The position numbers and the translations under genes were made by a program. Shown here one piece after another: positions 6,225-14,163 of a stretch of DNA of 28,295 nt. Positions within the stretch are counted from its first letter, which is position 1; the number at the start of each line of letters is the position of its first letter. Source of the stretch: Lachnospiraceae bacterium UBA3310. Its GTDB lineage: Bacteria > Bacillota > Clostridia > Lachnospirales > Lachnospiraceae. Where the stretch lies: NCBI GenBank assembly GCA_002361355.1, contig DESQ01000023.1, forward strand, positions 1-28,295, given 5' to 3'. Under the pieces are notes generated by a model. The model worked only from the letters and a program-made list of their open reading frames with translations. It did not search any database and was not told where the DNA came from.

Positions 6225-6288
6225 CCGTTTCGCCCATTCCCAAAATCAAAAACAGCAATCCGAAGATATTCTGAAAGGAGGGCTGCCA

Positions 6289-6549
6289 ATGATAAATAGT
6301 AAACAACTGGAATTTATGAGCCAGCAGGGGACAAATGAAACCGACCCCGCACAACTGACGGACATAAACCATGTTTCCATAGATACGGGGCTGTCTGCAA
6401 CGGAACGCATGAAAGCATACCTTGAACAGATAAAGAACCCGTATTGTTTCCGTTGCGGGGAAACTGTCGTCCGTCTTTGCTTTGCGCCTGCGGGGAATGA
6501 CCTCAATTCACACCTAATCAGCTTTTTCGGCAGTCTGAAAAAAGGTTGA
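6289..6549 (+). CDS. Small CxxC protein of conjugative elements (DUF6870-like)
   Basis: The frame is open from 6166, but AAGGAGGG (6275-6282) lies six bases before ATG 6289, and the upstream part lies in the structured RNA, so I start there (86 residues). The C-terminal segment 'ERMKAYLEQIKNPYCFRCGETVVRLCFAPAG' contains a CxxC pair and resembles the small DUF6870-type proteins found next to recombinases or transfer genes in gut Clostridia (family name from memory). The function is unknown. It ends about 80 bases before the recombinase start. Confidence 0.6.
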   Translation: MINSKQLEFMSQQGTNETDPAQLTDINHVSIDTGLSATERMKAYLEQIKNPYCFRCGETVVRLCFAPAGNDLNSHLISFFGSLKKG

Positions 6550-6587
6550 GAAATATGTTGAAAAATGCTGAAAAAATCTCCGTTCTA

Positions 6588-6596
6588 TGGTATAAT
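6588..6596 (+). promoter_or_regulatory. Extended -10 promoter of the serine recombinase
   Basis: TGG followed by TATAAT (6591-6596) is a perfect extended -10. A weak -35 (CTGAAA, 6568-6573) lies 17 bases upstream. The recombinase start codon is about 30 bases downstream. Confidence 0.6.
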
Positions 6597-6628
6597 AGAT
6601 GTGTGATTGTAGGGGGATTGGAGGAATA

Positions 6629-8329
6629 ATGCCACGCATTAGAAAATCACAGAACAACCAACCTACTACAAGCCGTACCGTATGGCGGATTGCTGTCTAC
6701 ATAAGACTATCCAAAGACGACGGGAACGACGAAAGTTTGAGCGTAACCAACCAGAGGAAAATCATCACGGAATATATCGAGGAATTTTTCGAGGGCGAGT
6801 ATATCATTGTTGATGTTTACGCAGACGACGGGCTGACCGGGACGGATTATGAACGCCCCGAATTTCAACGGCTGATACATGACGTGGAAGCCGGGACTGT
6901 CAACTGTATCATCTGTAAGACATTATCAAGGGCTTTCCGCAACTATTCCGATCAAGGTTATTTTCTGGAAAAGGTATTCCCCTTATATGGGGTACGCTTT
7001 ATCAGTATTGGCGACCCGTCACTTGACACATTCAAGAACCCGGACGCAGTACAGGGAATGGAAGTACCCATAACCGGGCTGATGAATGACCGCTACGCAG
7101 CGAAAACTTCAAATGATGTACGCCGGACATTCAACACCAAGCGCAGGAAAGGCGAGTTTATCGGCGCATTTGCTCCTTACGGGTATGTGAAAGACCCGGA
7201 AAACAAAAACGCCTTTGTGATTGATGAAGAAGCCGCCGAGGTAGTGAGGAATATTTTTCACTGGTTCGTTGACGAGGGCATGAGCAAGAACGGCATTACC
7301 AAAAAGCTAACCGAAATGGGAGTACCCACACCCACCGCATACAAGCACAGCAAGGGCTTGAATTTACAGACACCGAGAATAAGCAGGAATGACGGTATGT
7401 GGGGAATTTCCACCATCTGTACTATCCTTAAAAATGAAATGTATATAGGGAACATGGTACAGGGAAAGCAAAAGGTAATCAGCTACAAAGTGCATGAGAA
7501 AGTTTCCCCGCCTAAAGAAGAATGGTTCATTGTGGAGAATACCCACGAACCAATCATTGACCGGGAAACATTCGACAAAGCGCAGCGGTTACAGGAAAGG
7601 GACACCCGCACAGCACCGGGCAAGAAACAGCTTTATCTTTTTTCCGGCTTGCTTAGATGTGCGGACTGTAAACGCTCCATGACAAGACGGACGAACCGCA
7701 AGCCAAACAAAACCTATGTTTATTACGCTTGCAGCACATACGTCTTTAAGTCAAAGGACAAATGCACCCGGCACGTCATAAAGGAAGAAGTCTTGCACGA
7801 AGCAGTATTGAAAGCGGTACAGGCGCAAATCTCCCTTGTTGGGGATATGGCAGAGGTAGTAAAGGAAATCAATAACACTTCTACTGTCTGCACCCAATCA
7901 AAGCGGTTACAGCAGCTTTTGAAAGACCGCAGAAAGGAACTTGAAAAACTTACCTGCGTTACAGATAACCTTTATATGGACTGGAAATGTGGGGACATAA
8001 CCCGTGCTGAATATGTGAGAATGAAAGCCAAGTTTGAACAGCAGGCAGAGCAGGTAAAAGGCATAATCGCCAACCTGCAAACAGAAATTCAGCTATCAGA
8101 AAAGGGCGTAGGAAGCGACAACCCTTATCTGACAACATTCTTAAAACATGAGAATGTAAAAAGCCTTGACCGTGGGCTTCTGGTAGAATTGATTGATACT
8201 ATATACGTCCACGAAAACAACGAGATTACAATTCAATTTAACTTTGCCGACCAACACAAACGTATTGTTGAGTTTATCGAAAACAACCAACATAACCTTG
8301 AACTGATAAAGTCCAACAACGCCGTGTAA
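6629..8329 (+). CDS. Large serine recombinase (site-specific integrase of the element)
   Basis: ATG 6629 has GGAGG (6620-6624); the ATG at 6599 has none, so the protein is 566 residues. Domains in order: resolvase catalytic domain with Ser28 in 'AVYIRLSKDD' (about 20-170); recombinase domain with 'APYGYVKDPENK ... EEAAEVVRNIFHWF' (about 185-310); zinc ribbon 'LRCADCKRSMTRR ... YACSTYVFKSKDKCTRH' (about 350-385); a coiled-coil-rich C-terminus (about 400-500). This is the TnpX/phage-integrase-type layout. These enzymes insert and excise elements through a covalent 5'-phosphoserine link and need a partner for excision. It sits at the element's right edge, only about 45 bases from the interrupted cbiG gene, as expected for an integrase next to its attachment site. 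Confidence 0.93.
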   Translation: MPRIRKSQNNQPTTSRTVWRIAVYIRLSKDDGNDESLSVTNQRKIITEYIEEFFEGEYIIVDVYADDGLTGTDYERPEFQRLIHDVEAGTVNCIICKTLSRAFRNYSDQGYFLEKVFPLYGVRFISIGDPSLDTFKNPDAVQGMEVPITGLMNDRYAAKTSNDVRRTFNTKRRKGEFIGAFAPYGYVKDPENKNAFVIDEEAAEVVRNIFHWFVDEGMSKNGITKKLTEMGVPTPTAYKHSKGLNLQTPRISRNDGMWGISTICTILKNEMYIGNMVQGKQKVISYKVHEKVSPPKEEWFIVENTHEPIIDRETFDKAQRLQERDTRTAPGKKQLYLFSGLLRCADCKRSMTRRTNRKPNKTYVYYACSTYVFKSKDKCTRHVIKEEVLHEAVLKAVQAQISLVGDMAEVVKEINNTSTVCTQSKRLQQLLKDRRKELEKLTCVTDNLYMDWKCGDITRAEYVRMKAKFEQQAEQVKGIIANLQTEIQLSEKGVGSDNPYLTTFLKHENVKSLDRGLLVELIDTIYVHENNEITIQFNFADQHKRIVEFIENNQHNLELIKSNNAV

Positions 8330-8360
8330 TAACTAACGGCGTGTTGGTATCAACTTTTTA
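8313..8360 (+). terminator. Terminator overlapping the end of the recombinase gene
   Basis: 8313-8317 pairs with 8343-8347 and 8319-8325 with 8336-8342 (12 pairs, one bulge), followed by a T-rich stretch to 8359. The recombinase stop codon is in the loop. It would also shield the adjacent chromosomal gene from element transcription. Confidence 0.6.
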
Positions 8361-8379
8361 GGCAAAGTTGTCTATAAAT
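8351..8379. other. Right end of the mobile element (attachment-site junction region)
   Basis: A perfect seven-base inverted repeat, CAACTTT (8351-8357) and AAAGTTG (8364-8370) with a 6-base spacer, lies between the recombinase gene and the truncated cbiG. Recognisable cbiG coding sequence begins at about 8383 on the minus strand, so the crossover is placed between about 8360 and 8390. The other end of the element is outside the window, so the exact core bases cannot be fixed. Confidence 0.5.
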
Positions 8380-8514
8380 CTATGCACCATTCTCTGCCAA
8401 AAAGGCACTGCATTTCGTAAACAGCCGCACCTGCATTTTCTCCTCTGCACAGGCCGCAATCCGCTCCGAGAGCGCCATCCCCTGTTTTGTAAAACTAATC
8501 ACAGACAACCTCAT
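8380..8514 (-). pseudogene. cbiG: cbiG, cobalt-precorrin 5A hydrolase, N-terminal fragment cut by the mobile element
   Basis: ATG 8514 overlaps the cbiF stop (ATGA), as expected of the next gene in the operon. The 44 visible codons (MRLSVISFTKQGMALSERIA ... RLFTKCSAFLAENGA) match the N-terminus of CbiG, including the 'TKCSA' segment. A stop at 8380-8382 follows, right where the mobile element begins. CbiG opens the delta-lactone of cobalt-precorrin-5A and is normally over 330 residues. The remainder is expected on the far side of the element, beyond position 1. With the element inserted the corrin-ring pathway should be blocked here unless another copy exists or the element excises. Confidence 0.8.
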
Positions 8515-9278
8515 GTGCGCCCTTCCTTTCCCTTCCGAAAGGCCGTGGAAAACGCCGGATCATAGAGTTTTGATTTCTGATAATGCCGATGGGCAACGGC
8601 CTCCCCCACAAGCACCAGCGCCGTTCTTCCAATGCCGTTTTCCTTTGCCGTGTCATACAGCGTTTCCACCGTACACAAAAAAGCTTTTTCCTCCGGCCAT
8701 GTAGCCTTGTAGACAAGAGCCGCCGGCGTGTCCTTTTCATAGCCGCCCGCCAGCAGGCGTTTGGCAAGTTCTTTAAGCATTCCCGCGCTCAGATAGACCG
8801 CCATGGATGCCTTATGAGCCGCAAAACCCTCAATGCTCTCCCGCGCCGGCACTTTGGTTTTTCCCTCCATCCTGGTGATAATCAACGACTGGGAAATGCC
8901 CGGCAGGGTGTATTCCAGATTTAAGGAAGCCGCCGCCCCGAAGCAGGCGCTGACCCCCGGACAGCTCTCATAGGAAATGCCCCATTTTTCCAACTCGTCC
9001 ATCTGTTCCCTGACCGCGCCGTAAACGCTGGGATCTCCCGTATGCAGGCGCACCGTCGTTTTGCCATCGCCCTCCGCCCTGCGCATGAGGCTGGTCACTT
9101 CCTCCAACGTCATTGTGGCACTGTTGTAAATTTCGCACGCCTCCCCCGCGTAAGAAAGCAGTTCCGGATTGACTAAAGAGCCCGCATAGATAATCAGATC
9201 CGCCCGCTGTAAAAGGCGCATCCCCCGCACCGTGATCAGATCGACCGCGCCTGTTCCCGCTCCAACAAAGTAAACCAT
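8511..9278 (-). CDS. cbiF: Cobalt-precorrin-4 C11-methyltransferase CbiF
   Basis: The 255-residue protein is a tetrapyrrole SAM-methyltransferase: start 'MVYFVGAGTGAVDLITVRGMRLLQRADLIIYAGSL', the proline/glycine SAM loop, and the family motif 'RLHTGDPSVYGAVREQM' near residue 80. The 'YAGSLVNPE' and 'ISYESCPGVSACFGAAA' segments are specific for CbiF/CobM rather than CbiL or CbiH. It methylates C11 of cobalt-precorrin-4 in the anaerobic B12 pathway. It overlaps cbiD by 43 bases upstream and cbiG by four bases downstream, so translation is coupled. It is the last intact gene before the element. Confidence 0.93.
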   Translation of the reverse strand: MVYFVGAGTGAVDLITVRGMRLLQRADLIIYAGSLVNPELLSYAGEACEIYNSATMTLEEVTSLMRRAEGDGKTTVRLHTGDPSVYGAVREQMDELEKWGISYESCPGVSACFGAAASLNLEYTLPGISQSLIITRMEGKTKVPARESIEGFAAHKASMAVYLSAGMLKELAKRLLAGGYEKDTPAALVYKATWPEEKAFLCTVETLYDTAKENGIGRTALVLVGEAVAHRHYQKSKLYDPAFSTAFRKGKEGRT

Positions 9279-10348
9279 TCCTCCGCTCCTTTACTCCTCG
9301 CCAGTTCTCCCATCTCATTGGTATATAAAACGCAGGAGACCGCCAGCTTTCCCTTCGCCCTCTTTTCCATATGACCGCAGATTTTTGCCGCCGCCTCCGC
9401 CATCACCGAAGAAGATTTCCCGCTTTGTGACAGAATCCGCACCGCCTCCTCCGTCGTGACGCAGGCGAGTATCTGCCTGCATTTCTCCGCTTCCACCCCC
9501 GCCTGCAGGGCAAGGGCCGCAAGCAGCTCCATGCGGCAGTCTGCCTCCGCGGAATGGGTGTTCATGATGCCGCCCGCCACCTTGATCAGTTTCCCGATAT
9601 GTCCGGTGATAAGAAGTTTTTGAAACCCAAGTTCTACCGCCATATCAATGGTGCTTCCCACAAAATTACTGCACTTCACGCTCCTGTCCAGGTCATAGCC
9701 GTAAGCCTTTTTCATAAATGCCAATCCATAGTTTCCCGGCGACACCGCCACATAGGCAAAGCCCTGCATCCGCCTCTGCCTCAGTTCAATCCTGATGGTG
9801 TCCAGAACCGCCTGCGTACTCATTGGCTCCACAATTCCCGTCGTCCCCAATATGGAGATGCCGCCCTCGATCCCGAGCCTTGGATTAAACGTTTTTGCCG
9901 CCAGCCGCTCTCCCTCCGGCACAAAGATCTCCACCAGCAGGCCGCCACTATAATCCGCCACCCGGCAGACTTCCGCCACTTCCTTTGTAATCATCTCTCT
10001 TGGCACACGGTTGATCGCCGCATTTCCCACAGGCTGATCCAGCCCGGGTTTCGTCACCCTCCCCACGCCCTGTCCGCCCTCGATTCCTATTCCCGGTTCT
10101 GTCCGGAATCCAACCTTCGCACAGATGCGTGTACCTGTGGTAATATCGGGATCATCGCCGCCGTCCTTTTTAACGGCGCAGCTAACAAAGGTTTCCTTTC
10201 GCACAACATCCAGAAGTTTCGCCGTATAAGGGATGCCTTTCGGGGTCTCTATCCGGATCTCACTTTTCTCCCTGCCCGTAAGCAGCATATATGCCGCCGC
10301 TTTTGCCGCGGCTGCCGCACAGCTTCCCGTGGTAAATCCTTGCCGCAT
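9236..10348 (-). CDS. cbiD: Cobalt-precorrin-5B C1-methyltransferase CbiD
   Basis: The 370-residue protein begins with the diagnostic 'MRQGFTTGSCAAAAAKAA' and contains 'DGGDDPDITTGTRI', 'GVGRVTKPGLDQPVGNAAINRVPREMI' and 'GNYGLAFMKKAYGYD', all typical of CbiD (PF01888). It methylates C1 of cobalt-precorrin-5B; its presence marks the anaerobic route. The ribosome-binding site AGGGG lies about seven bases before ATG 10348 and overlaps the cbiC stop. Its end overlaps cbiF. Length is normal for the family. Confidence 0.95.
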   Translation of the reverse strand: MRQGFTTGSCAAAAAKAAAYMLLTGREKSEIRIETPKGIPYTAKLLDVVRKETFVSCAVKKDGGDDPDITTGTRICAKVGFRTEPGIGIEGGQGVGRVTKPGLDQPVGNAAINRVPREMITKEVAEVCRVADYSGGLLVEIFVPEGERLAAKTFNPRLGIEGGISILGTTGIVEPMSTQAVLDTIRIELRQRRMQGFAYVAVSPGNYGLAFMKKAYGYDLDRSVKCSNFVGSTIDMAVELGFQKLLITGHIGKLIKVAGGIMNTHSAEADCRMELLAALALQAGVEAEKCRQILACVTTEEAVRILSQSGKSSSVMAEAAAKICGHMEKRAKGKLAVSCVLYTNEMGELARSKGAEEWFTLLEREQARSI

Positions 10349-10352
10349 CCGA

Positions 10353-11030
10353 TCACCCCTTTCGCGTCAGCTCATAGAGGAGTGCGTTACAGATGGCGGC
10401 GGCAATATTGCTGCCCCCCTTTTTGCCCCGGTTTACAATGTAAGGCACATCGGTCTCCATGATCAGTTCCTTCGCCGCCTCCACGTTCACAAATCCCACG
10501 GGCACACCGATCACAAAGGCAGGCCGCCAATCGCTCTCCTGCATCATTTCATAAAGCCGGATCAGGGCGGTGGGCGCATTGCCTATGGCAAAGATAACCG
10601 GCCCGGCAAGTTTCCTCGCCTTCTCCATGCTGACCGCCGCCCTTGTGGTGTTTCGCTTCTTTGCAAGAACCGCCACCTCCTCGTCCGCCATAAAACAGTG
10701 CACCGCCCCGCCGAGAGAGGCGAGCGCCCTCTTATTGATACCGGCAAGCGCCATGTTCGTGTCCGTCACAATATCCGCCCCGTTTAAAAGCAGCTTTTTT
10801 GCCGTCTCCACCGCACCCCCGGAATAAGTCATCGTGTCTGCGTAGTCAAAATCCGCACTGGTATGAATCACCCGTTTTGTGACCGGCGCCTCGGCCTCCT
10901 TAAGGGTCATTCCCCTCCGCTTTAGTTCCTCCGAAATGATCGCAAAACTTTTCTCTTCGATCTCCTCCGGGCGCACAAATTCGACCTTCTTTTTTTCGGA
11001 TACCTCTCTTCTTCCTTCCGTATTTTCCAT
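10353..11030 (-). CDS. cbiC: Cobalt-precorrin-8 methylmutase CbiC
   Basis: A 225-residue protein with the catalytic histidine in 'KRVIHTSADFDYADTM' (H56), the 'IVTDTNMALAGINK' segment and the C-terminal 'YIVNRGKKGGSNIAAAICNALLY', all typical of CbiC/CobH. It moves a methyl group from C11 to C12 to give cobyrinate. ATG 11030 is preceded by AAGGGG. It follows cobD by ten bases and precedes cbiD by four. The N-terminal ~15 charged residues extend beyond the common family start but are in good frame with the ribosome-binding site. Confidence 0.95.
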   Translation of the reverse strand: MENTEGRREVSEKKKVEFVRPEEIEEKSFAIISEELKRRGMTLKEAEAPVTKRVIHTSADFDYADTMTYSGGAVETAKKLLLNGADIVTDTNMALAGINKRALASLGGAVHCFMADEEVAVLAKKRNTTRAAVSMEKARKLAGPVIFAIGNAPTALIRLYEMMQESDWRPAFVIGVPVGFVNVEAAKELIMETDVPYIVNRGKKGGSNIAAAICNALLYELTRKG

Positions 11031-11040
11031 TGCATCCCCT

Positions 11041-12084
11041 TTATTTTCTTTCCCTTTCTGCTGTCTTTTTTACTGCCCGTAACAGGATTTCATTCTCCTC
11101 CCTGCTTTTTACCGCAATCCGGTAGTACCCTTTCGAAAGTCCCCGGAAATTCCTACAATCCCGGATTAAAATACCCTGTTCCAACAATTCCCCGTATAAA
11201 TCCCGGTCGCTGTAAAGCAGGAGAAAATTGGCCTCCCCGGAAAACACGGTGATCCCAAGCGCCCGCAGTCCCTCCTCCAGAAAATCTCTCTCCCCTTTTA
11301 CATACCTGGCCATCCTGCGTAAATAATCCCCCTGTCCTGCGCAGGCGATACCCGCCGCCTGGGCAAACGCAGAAACATTCCACTCCGGAAGCTGTCTCCT
11401 GATTCTTTGTAACAACTCTTCGTCAAAACAGACCAGATATCCCAGGCGCACGCCGGGAATGGCAAAACTTTTGGTGAAAGCGCTGACCAGTATCAGATTC
11501 TCATAATGCCCTGCTTCTTTCAGCATAGAAACCTCCCCCTCGCAAAAGGAGACAAAGCACTCATCCAGCACCACATAGATGCCCCGCTCCCTGCAACAGG
11601 CAAGCACACTGCGCAGCTCTTTTCTGTCCATCAGCTTTCCCGTAGGGTTATTGGGGTTTGCCAGAAAGAGGAGATCCGCCTCCTTTGTCAAAAGAGCAGG
11701 CAGCTTTTCCCACGCACCGAAATCCTCCTGCGCCTTCCTCTCACAGTAGACAATTTCACCCGCCGCCGCTTTCGCCGCATACTCGTAACCGTAGAAAGAA
11801 GGAACCGGTATCACCGTTCTTTTGGGCGCGATCCCCCGCACCACCGCCATAAAAAGCTCCGACGCACCGTTTCCGAAAACCAGCGTCTTTTCCGGCACAC
11901 CCAGCATACCGCTGACAGCCTTTTTTAGTTCTGCCTGATCAATGTCGGGATAATGGCCGCAGTTCTCTACCGCCCGATGCAGCGCGTCCCTCACCGCCGC
12001 CGGCATGCCTAAGGGATTCGTATTCACGGAAAAATCATACTGCACCGGATTCCGGTAAATATCTCCCCCATGTATTCCTCTCAT
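11041..12084 (-). CDS. cobD: L-threonine-O-3-phosphate decarboxylase CobD
   Basis: A PLP-dependent class I/II aminotransferase-fold enzyme. The frame is open from a GTG at 12138, but ATG 12084 has GGGGAG close upstream and gives the usual family start (MRGIHGGDIYRNP), 347 residues. Visible motifs: 'FSVNTNPLGMP', 'FGNGASELF', 'FLANPNNPTGKL', 'YVVLDECFVSF' and the PLP lysine in 'SAFTKSFAIPGVRLG' (K205). It makes (R)-1-aminopropan-2-ol phosphate, which CbiB attaches to cobyric acid. It sits between cbiB and cbiC in the operon. General histidinol-phosphate aminotransferases are similar, but the context and 'HGGDIYR' start favour CobD. Confidence 0.9.
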   Translation of the reverse strand: MRGIHGGDIYRNPVQYDFSVNTNPLGMPAAVRDALHRAVENCGHYPDIDQAELKKAVSGMLGVPEKTLVFGNGASELFMAVVRGIAPKRTVIPVPSFYGYEYAAKAAAGEIVYCERKAQEDFGAWEKLPALLTKEADLLFLANPNNPTGKLMDRKELRSVLACCRERGIYVVLDECFVSFCEGEVSMLKEAGHYENLILVSAFTKSFAIPGVRLGYLVCFDEELLQRIRRQLPEWNVSAFAQAAGIACAGQGDYLRRMARYVKGERDFLEEGLRALGITVFSGEANFLLLYSDRDLYGELLEQGILIRDCRNFRGLSKGYYRIAVKSREENEILLRAVKKTAERERK

Positions 12085-12145
12085 TGTCTCCCCGCTCCCT
12101 TTCCGTACCGATTCCCACACAGCGGCATAACTTTCCACTTTTTAT

Positions 12146-13132
12146 CTACCCTGTTTGGCACATCCTCCAGACCGCCAGGAGAAACAGCAGGCAGAGAATC
12201 TCACCGCTCCACGCCGTCAGATACAGCAGACGGTTAGCCCGCCGGATATCCTCATCCTCCACCCTGCGCCTCTCCTCCCCGATATAAGGCTTCTTTACCA
12301 CCTTTCCAAAATAGCTGGCATCTCCCGCAAGACGGATGCCAAGCGCTCCCGCGCACACGGATTCCGTCTGGGCGGCGTTGGGGCTGGCATGTTTCCTGCG
12401 GTCTCTTCGCCAGATGCGAATCGCTCCTCTCCCCGAAAAATCCCTTCCTCCGGCAAAAGCCGAAAGAATCATCAGCCATGCGCTGACTCTGGCAGGCAGA
12501 AAATTGAGAAGATCATCCAGTTTCGCGGCTGCCCTGCCCAAATACAGATACCGCTCATTTTTGTAACCGACCATGGAATCCATGGTATTGACCGCCTTAT
12601 AGAAAAAACCGAGAACCGGGCCTCCAAGAGCCGTATACAGCATGGGCGCAATCACGCCGTCCGACGTGTTCTCCGCCACTGTCTCCACTGCCGCTTTCGC
12701 GATGCCCTCCTCATCCAGAGACGCCGTATCCCTTCCCACAATCATGGAGACCGCACATCTTGCACCCTGCAGATCACGGGCTTTCAGACGGTCGTAGACT
12801 TTCCCGCTCTCTGTTTTCAGGCATTTTACCGCCAGCAACTGATAAGTCATAATCGTTTCCACTGCTATGCCGACATAAGGATGTATCCGGTATGCCAAAA
12901 ACAGCACAGCCGCCGCCACCGCCACCGTACAGCACACGACACAGACAACCAGACACACGCCCTGCCGCAGGTTCCTTTTTGCATCCCCTCCCCGCAGCAT
13001 TTCCTCCAGCTTGCCAGTCAAACGCCCGATCAGGCGCACCGGATGCGGCAGCCGGTGCGGATCGCCCACAAGCAGATCCAACAGAAATCCCATTAAAAAA
13101 GCAATGCTATGATCTGTCAAAACTTCCTGCAT
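12146..13132 (-). CDS. cbiB: Adenosylcobinamide-phosphate synthase CbiB
   Basis: ATG 13132 with GGAG six bases upstream gives 328 residues; the GTG at 13153 is less likely. A membrane protein with several hydrophobic segments. Motifs: 'LLVGDPHRLPHPVRLIG' near the start, 'GRDTASLDEEGIAKAAVETVAENTSDGVIAP', 'NTMDSMVGYKNERYLYLGRAAAKLDD', and the C-terminal 'FGKVVKKPYIGEERRRVEDEDI'. It joins aminopropanol phosphate (from CobD) to cobyric acid (from CbiP). Its position between cobC and cobD fits the pathway. Length is normal. Confidence 0.93.
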   Translation of the reverse strand: MQEVLTDHSIAFLMGFLLDLLVGDPHRLPHPVRLIGRLTGKLEEMLRGGDAKRNLRQGVCLVVCVVCCTVAVAAAVLFLAYRIHPYVGIAVETIMTYQLLAVKCLKTESGKVYDRLKARDLQGARCAVSMIVGRDTASLDEEGIAKAAVETVAENTSDGVIAPMLYTALGGPVLGFFYKAVNTMDSMVGYKNERYLYLGRAAAKLDDLLNFLPARVSAWLMILSAFAGGRDFSGRGAIRIWRRDRRKHASPNAAQTESVCAGALGIRLAGDASYFGKVVKKPYIGEERRRVEDEDIRRANRLLYLTAWSGEILCLLFLLAVWRMCQTG

Positions 13133-13146
13133 ACCGCTCTCCCACA

Positions 13147-13752
13147 CTACCACTTTTCAAGCACCTTGATTGCAGTCACCCTGCCTTTCTTTTTGCAGGC
13201 ACAAAGATAGCCGCCGCCGTTAGCCGCCTGATAATCAAAATAGTCACCGCCGCCATATTGGCCAAGAAGTGCCATTATGGTGCCGCCGTGGACAATCATT
13301 CCCACGGTTTTCTCTTCTTTCCGCAGCATCCCCAGCATGGCCTGCAATCCCCTTTCACAGCGCGCGGTAAAATCCGCCCGTCCCTCTCCCTCAGGACAGG
13401 ACGCCGTCCCGCCGCTGTCAATCCATCTCCGGTATCTTTCATCATTTTTCAGTTCCTCGTAATTCTTTCCCTCAAAGATCCCAAAGTCCATCTCCGTCCA
13501 TTCTCCGATACAGACAGGCTTCATCCCCGGATAGAGAATCGCCGCCGTCTGGATGCACCGCTTCATGGGACTGGCAAACAACACGTCCACAGGCGGATAG
13601 CACTGCTGTTCTTTTCGTTCGCAAAGTTCCCGTCTTCCCACCTCACAGAGGTCTTCGTCCGTTTTTCCCAGATACCGCCGTTTTCTGTTGGATTCTGTTT
13701 TTCCGTGCCTGATCATCACCAGTTTTATTTGATTCTCTGTCCGATTCCGCAT
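13147..13752 (-). CDS. cobC: Alpha-ribazole phosphatase CobC-like (histidine phosphatase family)
   Basis: A 201-residue histidine phosphatase with the catalytic RHG (R15-H16-G17, 'VMIRHGKTESN'), the family's 'FASPMKRCIQTA' segment, the acid residue region 'WTEMDFGIFEGKNYEEL' and the second catalytic 'IVHGGTIMALL'. The operon context makes CobC (removal of phosphate from alpha-ribazole phosphate or adenosylcobalamin-5'-phosphate) most likely; the fold is also used by phosphoglycerate mutases. It overlaps the short CobU-like gene by 28 bases at its start, so it is likely translated by coupling; no strong ribosome-binding site is seen. Confidence 0.85.
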   Translation of the reverse strand: MRNRTENQIKLVMIRHGKTESNRKRRYLGKTDEDLCEVGRRELCERKEQQCYPPVDVLFASPMKRCIQTAAILYPGMKPVCIGEWTEMDFGIFEGKNYEELKNDERYRRWIDSGGTASCPEGEGRADFTARCERGLQAMLGMLRKEEKTVGMIVHGGTIMALLGQYGGGDYFDYQAANGGGYLCACKKKGRVTAIKVLEKW

Positions 13753-14138
13753 ACCACGCGCACCACTTTCTCCGCCTCTTTTGCCAGCCGGATTACCATT
13801 CTTCCTGTCTGTTCCCTGTACGCTCTCTCAAACGCCTCCACGGGCACAATCCCGTTTCCAACCTCGTCGCAGATAATCACGCAGTCGGGAAACCTGTCCA
13901 GAAACTTTTCGACTTCCCGCTCCGGATCGCCGCCCGCCTCCAACCGGTTTCTCACCCAGAGATGAAAGTGATTGACAATCACTGTTTCTCTGTTTTTCAC
14001 ACTCTTCTCCGCCTCCTCCGCAAGAGCATCCCCGTCCCGTAAACAGTCTCCGTCCAAAACCCGGTATGTTTTCTGCCTGTCCTGTCCCAGCACATAGGTC
14101 AGTTTCCCCTGCGCGTAGCCGCCGATGATTAACTTCAT
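13725..14138 (-). CDS. Short divergent CobU-like P-loop protein
   Basis: ATG 14138 has AGGAG upstream and gives 137 residues; the upstream extension overlaps cobS and is unlikely. It starts with a P-loop-like 'MKLIIGGYAQGKLTYV' and ends 'ICDEVGNGIVPVEAFERAYREQTGRMVIRLAKEAEKVVRVVCGIGQRIK', which mirrors the end of classical CobU ('NEVG.GIVP...R.F...GR.NQ..A..AD.V..V..G.P..LK'). It lacks the central 'RIxxHRxxR' segment that carries the guanylylated histidine in CobU. A full CobU lies 800 bases upstream, so this may be a kinase-only or specialised paralogue. It overlaps cobC. Confidence 0.7.
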   Translation of the reverse strand: MKLIIGGYAQGKLTYVLGQDRQKTYRVLDGDCLRDGDALAEEAEKSVKNRETVIVNHFHLWVRNRLEAGGDPEREVEKFLDRFPDCVIICDEVGNGIVPVEAFERAYREQTGRMVIRLAKEAEKVVRVVCGIGQRIK

Positions 14139-14163
14139 CTCTCCTCTTCCCCCTCTGCCCACA

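Noticed and set aside
6166..6288. N-terminal extension of the small CxxC protein
   Set aside because: It lies in the structured RNA; a strong ribosome-binding site supports the ATG at 6289.
9554..10462. 302-codon plus-strand ORF opposite cbiD
   Set aside because: Shadow of cbiD and cbiC; no family pattern and no ribosome-binding site.
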